Below are positions 8,170-16,283 of a stretch of 64,000 nucleotides of DNA, in pieces. Each line of letters opens with the position of its first letter. Position 1 is the first letter of the stretch. Position numbers and translations under genes: made by a program. This DNA comes from DATLGB01 sp037724045 (GTDB lineage Bacteria; Actinomycetota; Thermoleophilia; Solirubrobacterales; Solirubrobacteraceae), in assembly GCA_037724045.1 (NCBI GenBank), contig JBBJOW010000005.1, forward strand, positions 33,153 to 97,152. Direction: 5' to 3'. Under the pieces are notes generated by a model. The model was given only the letters and a program-made list of their open reading frames with translations, searched no databases and was not told where the DNA came from.

Positions 8170-8612
8170 TCGTAGCGACAGACGCACTGGAGCGGCTCGC
8201 TGGCTCCGTCACCATGGTCGACGGCGGCTTCGATCCGATCCACGAAGGTCATGTGCGCTACTTCGCGGCTGCCGCCAGACTCGGCGACCCTGTGCTGTGC
8301 AACGTCTCGCCCGACCGCTGGGTCGGTCGCAAGCACCCGCCGCTGCTCGACCAGGCACAGCGGGGCGAGGTGATCGACGCTTTCCGCGACATCGACTACA
8401 CGTACCTGTCCGATCTCGACACCGTCAAGGTGCTGCGTCGCCTGCGGCCGCGGCGCTACGCCAAAGGAGCGGACTGGGCCGGCCGCCTGCCCGAGTCCGA
8501 GGCGACCCTCTGCACGCGACTCGGCGTCGAGATCGTCTATCTCGACACCGTCACGAACTCGTCGACGCGACTCCTCTCAGCCTACCGTGATCGCGTGAGA
8601 GGCGAAGCATGA
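8166..8612 (+). CDS. TagD/RfaE2-like cytidylyltransferase
   Basis: A 148-residue nucleotidyltransferase of the glycerol-3-phosphate cytidylyltransferase-like superfamily. VDGGFDPIHEGHVRYF contains the HxGH nucleotide-binding signature, and the C-terminal TVTNSSTRLLSAYR matches the ISSTxxR-type loop. It would activate a small sugar or polyol phosphate as a CDP (or other NDP) derivative. The GTG at 8166 overlaps the transketolase stop (GTGA), and its own stop overlaps the next start (ATGA). Because it follows a transketolase, a pentose/heptose- or tetrose-derived phosphate is an attractive substrate, but this is inference. Confidence 0.85.
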   Translation: MIVATDALERLAGSVTMVDGGFDPIHEGHVRYFAAAARLGDPVLCNVSPDRWVGRKHPPLLDQAQRGEVIDAFRDIDYTYLSDLDTVKVLRRLRPRRYAKGADWAGRLPESEATLCTRLGVEIVYLDTVTNSSTRLLSAYRDRVRGEA

Positions 8613-9544
8613 GCGGCGTCGACTGCATCGTCGCGCACCACAGCAACAGCTACGCGTCTGGCGTCTCGCGGTTCGACGAGCTGCTCGCGGGCCATCTCGG
8701 CGTGCCCTTCCTCGCGCTGCACGACGACCGCGCCGGCGACTTCGCGCGGCCGCTGCTGAGCTTCAAGCCGCGCGAGCTCGCGTCCGCCGAGGTCGAGCGC
8801 CTGGCCTCGCTGCTGGCCACCCCGGGCTGGGAGCCCTCCGTGTTCCTGCACGAGTGGACGGGCGCGCCCATCGAGCTCGAGCTCTGCCGGCGCGCCACGA
8901 CGGTCTGGGCGGGCAACGCGGAGATCGCCGCGGCGCTCGACGCGCTCGGGCTTGCCACCGAGGACGCGTGGACCCCGGGCCTGCTGACGGACCGCCGTCG
9001 GATGGCGCCGGCCGCGATCACCGTCTTCTCCTTCGGGATGGCGCACAAGATCCAGACGCGGCGCTTCCAGCAGCTGCGGGCCCTGCTCGAGGACAGCGGT
9101 GAGAGCTACGCCATCCGGGTGTCGTCGGCCATCCACGCGACCTCGTCGTTGCACGAGTCCGAATCGGTGTACCGCGAAATGGCCGAGCTCTTCCCGACGG
9201 GCCTGTACTTCCTGGGCAACCTGTCCGACCTCGCGGTCTACGAGCACCTGTGCAACTCGACGTTCTTCGCCTCCTTCTTCCCCGGCGGGCTGCGCGCGAA
9301 CAACACGTCGGTGGCCGCCGCGATGGAGGAAGGCGCCGTCGTCATCACGAACCTCGACGCGCACTCGCCGGCCTGGCTCGAGCACGGGGTCAACGTGCTC
9401 GACGTCGACCGGCTCGACCGCCTGCCCGACGACCTGCTCGAGCTGCGGCGGATCAGCGCCGCCGCGATGCAGACCGCGCGCACCCGCTCCTGGGCGGTGC
9501 TCACCGACCGCATGCGAGTCCACGACCGACAAGACGTGACCTGA
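8609..9544 (+). CDS. Putative glycosyltransferase-like protein, family not recognised
   Basis: A 311-residue soluble protein starting MSGVDCIVAHHSNSYASGVSRF. It has alternating strand/helix character, and the C-terminal half (NLSDLAVYEHLCNSTFFASFFPGG, split by helices, then NNTSVAAAMEEGAVVITNLD) resembles the donor-binding half of GT-B glycosyltransferases. I cannot name a characterised family. It is translationally coupled on both sides (ATGA with the cytidylyltransferase, TGATG with the methyltransferase), so it probably uses or processes the product activated upstream. Confidence 0.6.
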   Translation: MSGVDCIVAHHSNSYASGVSRFDELLAGHLGVPFLALHDDRAGDFARPLLSFKPRELASAEVERLASLLATPGWEPSVFLHEWTGAPIELELCRRATTVWAGNAEIAAALDALGLATEDAWTPGLLTDRRRMAPAAITVFSFGMAHKIQTRRFQQLRALLEDSGESYAIRVSSAIHATSSLHESESVYREMAELFPTGLYFLGNLSDLAVYEHLCNSTFFASFFPGGLRANNTSVAAAMEEGAVVITNLDAHSPAWLEHGVNVLDVDRLDRLPDDLLELRRISAAAMQTARTRSWAVLTDRMRVHDRQDVT

Positions 9545-10242
9545 TGACCGACGAGCCGATCGCGGAGCACTTCCTCGACGAGGTCACCGCCTTCGAGCGC
9601 GCGGTGCACGAGCAGCAGCCCACAGGCGCCGATCACTACAGCGAGGAGTACTTCGCCGACGACTGGCGCGAGGGCGACAACCGCTACGACCTCGAGACCC
9701 GGCGGCGCATCGAGGCCGACAACCCGCGGCTGATCAAGGCGGTGTTCGCGCCGCAGCGGGTACTCGACGTCGGCTGCGGACCGGGGTTTCTCATGTACTT
9801 CCTGCACGAGCTCGGCGTCGACGTGCACGGCGTCGACTACGCCGAGGCGTCGCTCAGCCTCGCGCCCGCGGAGATCCGTGACCGCATCCGCATTCTGGAG
9901 ACCTCCGACCCGGCGGTCGGCGCCGAGCGCTTCGACCTCGTCATCTGCCGCGAGGTGTTCGAGCACCTCACCGTCCTGCAGGTGCGCGAGACGGTACGGC
10001 GCATGTGCGACGCGTCGTCGCGGTTCATCTACGCCACGACGCGGTTTCACCCCGACCCGGCGGGCCTGCTCAGCTTCACGACGCAGTTCGACGTCGACCC
10101 GTCGCACATCACGCTGCTCTCCAAGGATTTCCTGCGCGTGCTCTTCGTCCTCGAGGGCTTCGGGCGCCGCGCTGACCTCGAGGAGCGGATGGACTGGGGC
10201 GGGAAGAACCGCGTGCTCGTCTACGAGCGCGCGGCCGCCTGA
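9544..10242 (+). CDS. Class I SAM-dependent methyltransferase
   Basis: A 232-residue methyltransferase. VLDVGCGPGFLMYF (about residues 75-88) is the SAM-binding motif I, GVDYAEAS motif II, and LVICREVFEHL the post-motif region typical of UbiG/Methyltransf_23-type enzymes. It would methylate a sugar or precursor made by this operon. The ATG at 9544 shares one base with the preceding stop. Its 3' end overlaps the convergent neuB-like gene by 22 bases. Confidence 0.85.
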   Translation: MTDEPIAEHFLDEVTAFERAVHEQQPTGADHYSEEYFADDWREGDNRYDLETRRRIEADNPRLIKAVFAPQRVLDVGCGPGFLMYFLHELGVDVHGVDYAEASLSLAPAEIRDRIRILETSDPAVGAERFDLVICREVFEHLTVLQVRETVRRMCDASSRFIYATTRFHPDPAGLLSFTTQFDVDPSHITLLSKDFLRVLFVLEGFGRRADLEERMDWGGKNRVLVYERAAA

Positions 10243-11267
10243 TCGAGGTCGTCCTCACGCAGGACCTCGTCGGCGTTGAGCGCCCGCAGCAGGCGCCGGC
10301 CCACGAGCTCGGGCAGCCGCGCCGGCGGGATGCCGTCGCCGGGCTTCTTGGCCAACACGTCGGCCTCGCCGAGCTCGTGCCCGGCGGCGAGCGCCGTCGC
10401 CGCGACCAGCGAGCGCCCGAAAAGCGTCCGCATCCCGGCGAGGTCGGCGGCGGCGGCATCCTTGTCGACCGGCGCCGCCCGCGCGGCCTCGAGCATCCGC
10501 ACCCCCGCGACGAGGCTGCGCAGCTCCGCGGTCGTGACCGAGGCCGTGACGTCGGGCCCGAACTGCTCGCGGCTCATGGTCACGTGCACCTCCAGGACAC
10601 GGCCGCCGAGCGCCACCGTCGCCAGCGACGGGTAGATCGTCCCGGAGTGGTCGGAGAGCCCCGATGGGCATTCGTAGCGGGCCTGCAGCTCGGTCACCAG
10701 GTTGAGCCCGAGGCGCTCGGGCTCCACGGGGTAGCTCGACGTGCACTGCAGGACGGCGAGCGGCCCGGCCCCGTGGGCGCGCAGGTCCGCGACCGCCGCG
10801 TCGAGCTCTGCCCAGCCACTCATCCCGCTCGACAGCAGCACGGGCTCGCCGAGCGCGGCGACGGCGCGCAGCAGGATCGGGTTCGCGACCTCCCCCGAGG
10901 CGATCTTCCACGCGTCGTTGCCCACGCGGCGCAGCAGCTCGACGGCCTCCAGCGAGAAGGGGGAGCTGAGGAAGCCGATCCCGCGCTCGTGGGCGTGGGC
11001 GCGCAGCCCGGCCCACTGCTCTTCGGTGAACTCCATCCGCTTCCAGTAGTCGTACCGGCGGTCGTCCTCGTAGCTGAAGCGCACGCGCCAGGGCTCGTCC
11101 GTCCGGCTCTCAGCGGCGGCGATGTGCGTCTGGAACTTGACCGCGTCCGCGCCAGCGTCGGCGATCGCGTCGACGTAGGCGTGCGCGGCGCCGAGGCTGC
11201 CGTCGTGGGCCTGCGCGACCTCGCCGATGACCACGACGCGCTCGTTGAAGTCCAGCCGGCCGCTCAC
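10221..11267 (-). CDS. neuB: Second NeuB-family nonulosonate synthase
   Basis: A 348-residue NeuB/LegI-type synthase distinct from the one at 5180. Conserved barrel segments include GEVAQAHDGS (the canonical E and H kept, the usual EIGxNHxG otherwise altered), AVKFQTH, KIASGEVANP, VLQCTSSYP, GLSDHSG and LEVHVTMS. The C-terminal ~60 residues (GRSLVAATALAAGHELGEAD) form the SAF domain. It should use PEP and an N-acetylated hexosamine derivative such as the ManNAc released by NeuC (40383). It is transcribed alone, opposite to the upstream operon. Confidence 0.85.
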   Translation of the reverse strand: MSGRLDFNERVVVIGEVAQAHDGSLGAAHAYVDAIADAGADAVKFQTHIAAAESRTDEPWRVRFSYEDDRRYDYWKRMEFTEEQWAGLRAHAHERGIGFLSSPFSLEAVELLRRVGNDAWKIASGEVANPILLRAVAALGEPVLLSSGMSGWAELDAAVADLRAHGAGPLAVLQCTSSYPVEPERLGLNLVTELQARYECPSGLSDHSGTIYPSLATVALGGRVLEVHVTMSREQFGPDVTASVTTAELRSLVAGVRMLEAARAAPVDKDAAAADLAGMRTLFGRSLVAATALAAGHELGEADVLAKKPGDGIPPARLPELVGRRLLRALNADEVLREDDLDQAAARS

Positions 11268-11317
11268 CGCGAGCCAGCGTACGTCATCCTTTCCCCTGTG
11301 CTGACGGCGTTGATCGT

Positions 11318-12337
11318 TTGAGCGGGCCGCCGCCGCTTCCGCCGCGCCCGGTGCGCCTTGCGCGCAGGCTGCTCACGCCGTCCGCGACGGCCGTCGAGGT
11401 GCGCCGGCTCGGTCGCAGCCGTGTCGCCGCGCGCGCTTCCGGACGGGCGCTCGAGAGGGCGGGCGCGGACGGTTCCCAGGTGGTCGTCGGGCCGTTCCTC
11501 GGCGAGGTCGGATTCGAGCTGTTGTATTGGATCCCGTTCCTGCGCCGCGCCCTGCGGGTTGCGGGAGTCGCGCCGGAGCAGGTGACCGCGGTGACGCGCG
11601 GCGGTGCGGAGGCGTGGTACGGCGATCTGGCCGCAACGCAGGCGGACGCGGTCGCGCTGCTGGGCGCGGACTATCCAGCGGCGGTGGCCCGCCGGTCCCG
11701 GCAGGGCGGCGACGCCAAGATGCTCACGTTCGAGCCGGTCGACCGCGAGGTCCTCGCGCATCTCGCGATGGCGGAACGGGGCGTCGTGCACCCGTCGCTC
11801 ATGTACGCCGCGATGCGCGCGTTCTGGCAGGGACGGGCGGGGGTCGAATGGGCGCTCGACCGGCTCGAGGTCGCGAAGCTTCCCCGACCGCCCCGGCCCG
11901 CCGAGCTGGACGCCGAGCCCTACCTGCTCGTACGGCTGTACGCGAGCGAGACGTTGCCTCGCGATGAGGGCGACCAGGCGCACGTCTGGCGGATCCTCCG
12001 CGCGATCGCTCCCGAGCTGCGGGTGATCGTCCTGCGGCGAGAAGACCCGCTTGGAGAGCATCCCGACTGGCTCGCGGAACCGCCGGACGGGGTCACCGTG
12101 GTCGACGCGGCCGGGCTCGACGTCCAGTCCGCCTACGTCGCCCACGCCGAGAGAATGCTCTCGACCTACGGGGGGCTGTCCTATCTGGGTCCGCTCTTCG
12201 GGGTGCGGACGACCGCGGTCTTCGCGCGGGCGACCTACAACGTGAACCATCTCGCGCTCGCGCGCGCGATGTTCGGCACGCGCCTCGACGCGATGCACGT
12301 ACGCGAGCTGAGCGTCGAGGCACTGCGCGCGCGCTAG
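11318..12337 (+). CDS. 'GFELLYWIPF' family protein (putative glycosyltransferase)
   Basis: A 339-residue protein whose conserved core begins VVVGPFLGEVGFELLYWIP and ends in STYGGLSYLGPLFGVRTTA. The first block looks like a nucleotide-sugar or acceptor loop after strand one; the last resembles the glycine-rich donor-binding region of GT-B glycosyltransferases. An internal VVHPSLMY block is shared with paralogues at 15264 and in the C-terminal halves of the proteins at 22934 and 30719. No characterised family is recognised. The TTG start at 11318 is uncertain; GTG at 11351 is the alternative. Its stop codon is the insertion point of the IS at 12337. Confidence 0.65.
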   Translation: MSGPPPLPPRPVRLARRLLTPSATAVEVRRLGRSRVAARASGRALERAGADGSQVVVGPFLGEVGFELLYWIPFLRRALRVAGVAPEQVTAVTRGGAEAWYGDLAATQADAVALLGADYPAAVARRSRQGGDAKMLTFEPVDREVLAHLAMAERGVVHPSLMYAAMRAFWQGRAGVEWALDRLEVAKLPRPPRPAELDAEPYLLVRLYASETLPRDEGDQAHVWRILRAIAPELRVIVLRREDPLGEHPDWLAEPPDGVTVVDAAGLDVQSAYVAHAERMLSTYGGLSYLGPLFGVRTTAVFARATYNVNHLALARAMFGTRLDAMHVRELSVEALRAR

Positions 12338-12369
12338 TGCGGTGTCTCGGGTTTTAGGTGGTGATTGCG
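12337..12369 (+). repeat. Left terminal inverted repeat of the IS
   Basis: Begins GTGCGGTGTCTCG and ends GGTGATTGCG; pairs with 13452-13483. The transposase stop codon lies inside it. Confidence 0.8.
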
Positions 12370-13439
12370 TCGAGGGCGACGCGGCCGCGGCGGACCGTTT
12401 CGAGGATCGATTCGGCGGTCGCGGTCCAGACGAACGGCGTGGGGTGCTCGTTGGCGGCGGCCAGGTAGGCCTCGATGGCGGCGATCAGGTCGGGGACGGA
12501 CTGAAAGACGCCGCGGCGGATGGCCTTGTCGGTGAGCTTGCCAAAGAAGCGCTCGACCATGTTCAGCCATGAACTCGAGGTCGGCGTGAAGTGCAGCTCA
12601 AAGCGCGGGTGCTTGGCCAGCCACGCGGTGACGTTGGGATGCGTGTGGGTGGCGTAGTTGTCGAGGATCAAGTGGATCCGCAGGTTCTTGGGGACCTGCT
12701 TGTCGATCGTGCGCAGGAACTTCAGGAACTCTTCGTGGCGATGGCGCGGCAGGCACTGGCCGATGACCTTGCCGGTGAGAACGTCCAGGGCGGCGAACAG
12801 CGTCGTGGTCCCGTTGCGCTTGTAGTCGCGGGTCATCGTGCCGGCCCGGCCCTTCTTCATCGGCAAGCTCGCCTGCGTGCGATCGAGCGCCTGGATCTGG
12901 GACTTCTCGTCCATGCATAACACCACCGCCTGCTCGGGCGGGGCCAGATAGAGGCCGACGACATCGACGAGCTTGTCCTCAAAGCGCGGGTCGCCCGAGA
13001 GCTTGAACGTCTTGACCTTGTGCGGCTTCAAGCCCCTGGCCGACCAGATCCGCTGCACCGTCGCCGGGCTCACTGCCTGCGCGGCGGCCATCGACCGGCA
13101 ACTCCAGTGCGTCTCCCCGGGCGGCGTGTCGTGCAGTGTCGCGCGCACGATCTCAGCGACCTTCTCCTGGCTGATCTGCGGCTTGCGTCCGCGGCCGGGC
13201 CGGACCCCGCCCAACCCCTTCAGACCGACCTCGACAAAGCGCTCCCGCCACGCCTTGACCGTCGTCGCAGACACCCCGACCGCCTCGCCGATCGTCGTGT
13301 TGGGCTGACCGTCTGAGGCCAGCAGCAACACGCGAGCGCGCTGGACCTCTCGATGCTTGGCAGTGGTAGACCTCGCGAGACGCTCAAGCACCTTACGCTG
13401 ACTCGCGGCAATCGGCAACGGCGGAGTGGCAGAGCGCAT
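12354..13439 (-). CDS. IS630-family transposase
   Basis: A 361-residue DDE transposase. The N-terminal helix-turn-helix region includes TTIGEAVGVSATTVKAWRER; a second DNA-binding segment (QAVSPATVQRIWSARGLKPH) follows. The catalytic core shows VVLCMDEKSQIQALDRTQ (first Asp), LILDNYATHTHP (second Asp) and FTPTSSSWLNMVERFF with the final acidic residue. It catalyses cut-and-paste insertion at TA. A strong GGGAGAGG site six bases before the ATG at 13439 decides the start; an earlier ATG at 13463 lies inside the terminal repeat. Confidence 0.92.
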   Translation of the reverse strand: MRSATPPLPIAASQRKVLERLARSTTAKHREVQRARVLLLASDGQPNTTIGEAVGVSATTVKAWRERFVEVGLKGLGGVRPGRGRKPQISQEKVAEIVRATLHDTPPGETHWSCRSMAAAQAVSPATVQRIWSARGLKPHKVKTFKLSGDPRFEDKLVDVVGLYLAPPEQAVVLCMDEKSQIQALDRTQASLPMKKGRAGTMTRDYKRNGTTTLFAALDVLTGKVIGQCLPRHRHEEFLKFLRTIDKQVPKNLRIHLILDNYATHTHPNVTAWLAKHPRFELHFTPTSSSWLNMVERFFGKLTDKAIRRGVFQSVPDLIAAIEAYLAAANEHPTPFVWTATAESILETVRRGRVALDAITT

Positions 13440-13451
13440 TCCTCTCCCTAC

Positions 13452-13483
13452 CGCAATCACCATCTATTTACGAGACACAAGAC
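13452..13483 (-). repeat. Right terminal inverted repeat of the IS
   Basis: On the minus strand it reads GTCTTGTGTCTCG and ends GGTGATTGCG, matching the left repeat except for a diverged AT-rich centre. Confidence 0.8.
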
Positions 13484-13492
13484 TAGCCCGGG

Positions 13493-15241
13493 TCAGGGAA
13501 CGAGCAGCACGCGCGCGAGACCGTCCTGATCGATCCGGGGCAGGCCGTCGATCGCTGAGGCCTCGTGCGCCTCGAGCGGATCGCCGAGGTCGACCATGCG
13601 GCGCCCGGTGGACTCGATCAGCTCGCGCAGCAGCGCCACGGCGTCGGTGTCATCCGCCGGCGGCGGCCGGAACTCGAGCATCAGGGGAATGGCCTGCGAC
13701 AACAGCGTGCGCGCTTGCGCGGGCAGAGGCCCCGTGGCCTCCCTGTCGCCGATCCACAGCAAGGCGGTCGCCGCCGGTTCGATCACGTCGTGCGCGACCA
13801 GCTCCTCGAGGGCGGAGCCCTGCGGGTGGTGCGGGATGACCTTCCCCTGCAGCGCGTTGAGGGCGACGTTCGCCGCCAGCAGGTTGAAGCGTCGCTGATC
13901 GGACTCGACCGCGCGGGCGCGCGCGAACACGCCGCCGGCCACGGCCCCGATGACCAGCGTGCCCACGTCCGCGCCCAGGTGCACCAGCGTGTCCCTGCCC
14001 GCGTCGACAGGCACGCCAACATGGTGTTTCCAGAGTCCCGGCACGCGTGAGAGCTGCTTGACGTCGGACTGATCTCGCGCGGCGAACAACGCGCGACCGG
14101 AGGCCCGGTCGTCCGTGTCCACCAGGAGCGTCGCCGCCGGGGTCGTCACGCTCACGATGCGCGTGTGCTTGGCGGCGGAGTCGAAGAAGGCGCCGCGGCG
14201 AGCCAGCACGGCGTCCCGGCGCGTGATCTTCGCCTCGGGTACGCCGGTCGCCCGCTCGGCCTTGCGCTGGCGTTTCTGGCGCCGACGCGCCTTCTGGGCG
14301 AGCCGTGCCTCGACCGCCGAGGTTAGCGGGAGCGCCTTCACGACGGCGGCCGGATGGCGTGCGATGAGCTCGTCGACGAGCGTGAGCATCTGCTCGTGGA
14401 CGGGATGCCAGTCCGAGCCGGCGGGCACGGAGACGGGACCGCTGACGTGCCCGGCGAACCCCGTGCCGATCCGCGCGGCGCCGAAGACCACAAGCTTCGC
14501 CCCGGTCCGGGCGGCCAGCCGTGCCGGGAGGCTCGTCGTGGATACTGCGCGCCCCCGTACGTGCCCACGGGCCGACCCGGCGAGATCCATGCCGAGGCCC
14601 ACGATCTCGCCCGCCTCGACCAGGCCCGTCAGCACCTGCGACCGGCGGTGCAGCGAGAGCCAGCGCATGCCGAACAGCGCAGCTTGCCCGCGCATCTGAT
14701 CCGCGAAGATGTGCTGCTCCGTGGTCCCCTTGCTCGTCACGGGCACCTGACGGTCCGGCGCGTAGAGCGGCCGGCCGAGCTGCGACGGGATCGCCCAGGC
14801 CCCGCAGCCGATCGGTCCAGCGTGAAGGTAGGCGAGCACGATGGCCCCCGGCTCCCGCAGCAGATCGAGATTAGCGAGCGGTGTGCCCACGGCATCCTCC
14901 GGGCGCCACAGCATCGCGTCGCGGATGGCGCGTTCGGCGGCGATGTCGGAGGCTAGAGCCTCGACTTGGGCGGGCTCGACGTCCGCGGCGAGCACGTTCT
15001 CGGCGACGGCGACACAGCGCGCGCGCTCCCGGTCGTCCTCGCGGAAGGCGCGCCTTCCGTCCTCGTCGCACTCCGCGACGAGCTCCGGGAGTCCCAGCGC
15101 GCGCCATCCGAGCACGCGCTCGCGCAGAACCGCCGGCAGCGAGCTCACATCGGGCGGCCGGTGCGTGTCCGCGGACGCCCGGTAGCCCTCGACGAGCGCC
15201 TGTACCTCGGGGTCGTCTGTGGCTACCTGCGAGGGGGCCAT
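13493..15241 (-). CDS. LpxL-like acyltransferase fused to FkbM-like methyltransferase
   Basis: A 582-residue two-domain protein. Residues about 95-300 resemble lysophospholipid/lauroyl acyltransferases (LPGAIVLAYLHAGPIGCGAW; GLGMDLAGSARG; RLAARTGAKLVVFGAARIG), but the usual H-x4-D/E motif reads HAGPIG, so the acidic residue is missing. After a basic linker (about 315-340), residues 415-530 resemble FkbM methyltransferases (HLGADVGTLVIGAV; ARAVESDQRRFNLL; NVALNAL), a SAM-binding fold. A role in acylating or methylating a glycan or lipid carrier is likely. The ATG at 15241 is preferred; it leaves 22 bases to the divergent gene at 15264. Confidence 0.6.
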   Translation of the reverse strand: MAPSQVATDDPEVQALVEGYRASADTHRPPDVSSLPAVLRERVLGWRALGLPELVAECDEDGRRAFREDDRERARCVAVAENVLAADVEPAQVEALASDIAAERAIRDAMLWRPEDAVGTPLANLDLLREPGAIVLAYLHAGPIGCGAWAIPSQLGRPLYAPDRQVPVTSKGTTEQHIFADQMRGQAALFGMRWLSLHRRSQVLTGLVEAGEIVGLGMDLAGSARGHVRGRAVSTTSLPARLAARTGAKLVVFGAARIGTGFAGHVSGPVSVPAGSDWHPVHEQMLTLVDELIARHPAAVVKALPLTSAVEARLAQKARRRQKRQRKAERATGVPEAKITRRDAVLARRGAFFDSAAKHTRIVSVTTPAATLLVDTDDRASGRALFAARDQSDVKQLSRVPGLWKHHVGVPVDAGRDTLVHLGADVGTLVIGAVAGGVFARARAVESDQRRFNLLAANVALNALQGKVIPHHPQGSALEELVAHDVIEPAATALLWIGDREATGPLPAQARTLLSQAIPLMLEFRPPPADDTDAVALLRELIESTGRRMVDLGDPLEAHEASAIDGLPRIDQDGLARVLLVP

Positions 15242-15263
15242 CTCCGTCTGACAGCCTATCGTC

Positions 15264-16283
15264 GTGAGTATTCGCGCAACCAGGGAGCTTCGTCGTCTCA
15301 GACGGCATTCCAGCCTGTTCATCGAGTCGCGGCGAGCCGGACGCAGCGCCGCTTCCATCGCCGCGGCCAGGTCGAAACAGCCGGTCGTCGTCGGCCCGTG
15401 GCTGGCGGAGATCGGGTTCGAGCTGCTCTACTGGATTCCCTTCGTCCGCCACATCGCGAGCCACCGCGCACTCGACCCCGCGAGGGTGGTCGTCGTGTCG
15501 CGGGGAGGGGTCGCCGGCTGGTACGGCGACCTCGCGGCGGGGTACCTCGATCTCTTCGACCTGTTCGAGCCCGACCGGCTGGCAGACCTCCAGGCTCGAC
15601 GCCTCGCGGAGGCCGGAGGCCAGAAGCCCCTGACCGTGACACGGGCGGAGCGCGAGATGCACGCCTGCATCGAGGAGCGCCTGGGGACACGGGCGACCTG
15701 CCTGCACCCGTCGCTGCTCTTCCAGCGGTTCCGTCCGGTCTGGCGCCACCGCGAGTCGCCGCGGAAGGCATGCCGGCAGCTTGAGTTCCAGCGGCCGCTC
15801 GTCCAGGCGATGGCCGAGCCGGAGCGTCCCTACGTCGCCGTGAAGACGTACTTCAGCTCGGCCTTTCCGGACACCGAGCCCAACCGCGAGGCCGTCCGGT
15901 CCACGCTTCTGCACCTCGCGTCGCAGGGCGATGTGGTGACGCTCGAGACCGGGCTGACGTTCGACGATCACGACGACCTGCCGATTCCCGATCATCCGGC
16001 GATCCGTCCCGGCCTCGCCGGCGTGCCACCAACCGAGAACCTCGCGATGCAGACGGCGCTCATCGCCAACAGCCGCATGTTCGTAGGAACCTACGGTGGG
16101 CCGTCTTACCTCGCTCCGCTGCTCGGCGTGCCGGCGATCGGCTTGTTCTCCGAGGCCAACTTCGCCACCGTGCACCTCGACGTGCTTCGCCATGGCCTGG
16201 CGCAGCTCGGGGCGGCGGCCTCGACCGGAGTCTCGCTCGTGGACGTGGCGCACCTCGAGGCGTTTTGGGCGCTGACGCGCTGA
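15264..16283 (+). CDS. 'GFELLYWIPF' family protein (paralogue 2)
   Basis: A 339-residue protein, the same length as the paralogue at 11318. It carries VVVGPWLAEIGFELLYWIPF (about residues 41-60), a CLHPSLLF block near residue 155, VAVKTYFSSAFPDT, and the C-terminal GTYGGPSYLAPLLGVPAIG. The N-terminal 40 residues are basic and arginine-rich. Probably a cytoplasmic glycosyltransferase-like enzyme. Its end overlaps the ABC ATPase start by 19 bases, tying it to the exporter operon. Confidence 0.65.
   Translation: MSIRATRELRRLRRHSSLFIESRRAGRSAASIAAARSKQPVVVGPWLAEIGFELLYWIPFVRHIASHRALDPARVVVVSRGGVAGWYGDLAAGYLDLFDLFEPDRLADLQARRLAEAGGQKPLTVTRAEREMHACIEERLGTRATCLHPSLLFQRFRPVWRHRESPRKACRQLEFQRPLVQAMAEPERPYVAVKTYFSSAFPDTEPNREAVRSTLLHLASQGDVVTLETGLTFDDHDDLPIPDHPAIRPGLAGVPPTENLAMQTALIANSRMFVGTYGGPSYLAPLLGVPAIGLFSEANFATVHLDVLRHGLAQLGAAASTGVSLVDVAHLEAFWALTR

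Larger units (their letters stand above)
12337..13483 (-). mobile_element. IS630-family insertion sequence, complete
   Basis: A 1147-bp element bounded by imperfect terminal inverted repeats (12337-12369 and 13452-13483), sharing GTGTCTCG and GGTGATTGCG blocks. It is flanked by a TA duplication (12335-12336 and 13484-13485), the target signature of IS630/Tc1-mariner elements. It carries one intact transposase. Insertion was into the TA of a TAG stop codon: removing the element and one TA recreates TAG, so the upstream gene was not shortened or lengthened. Confidence 0.88.
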
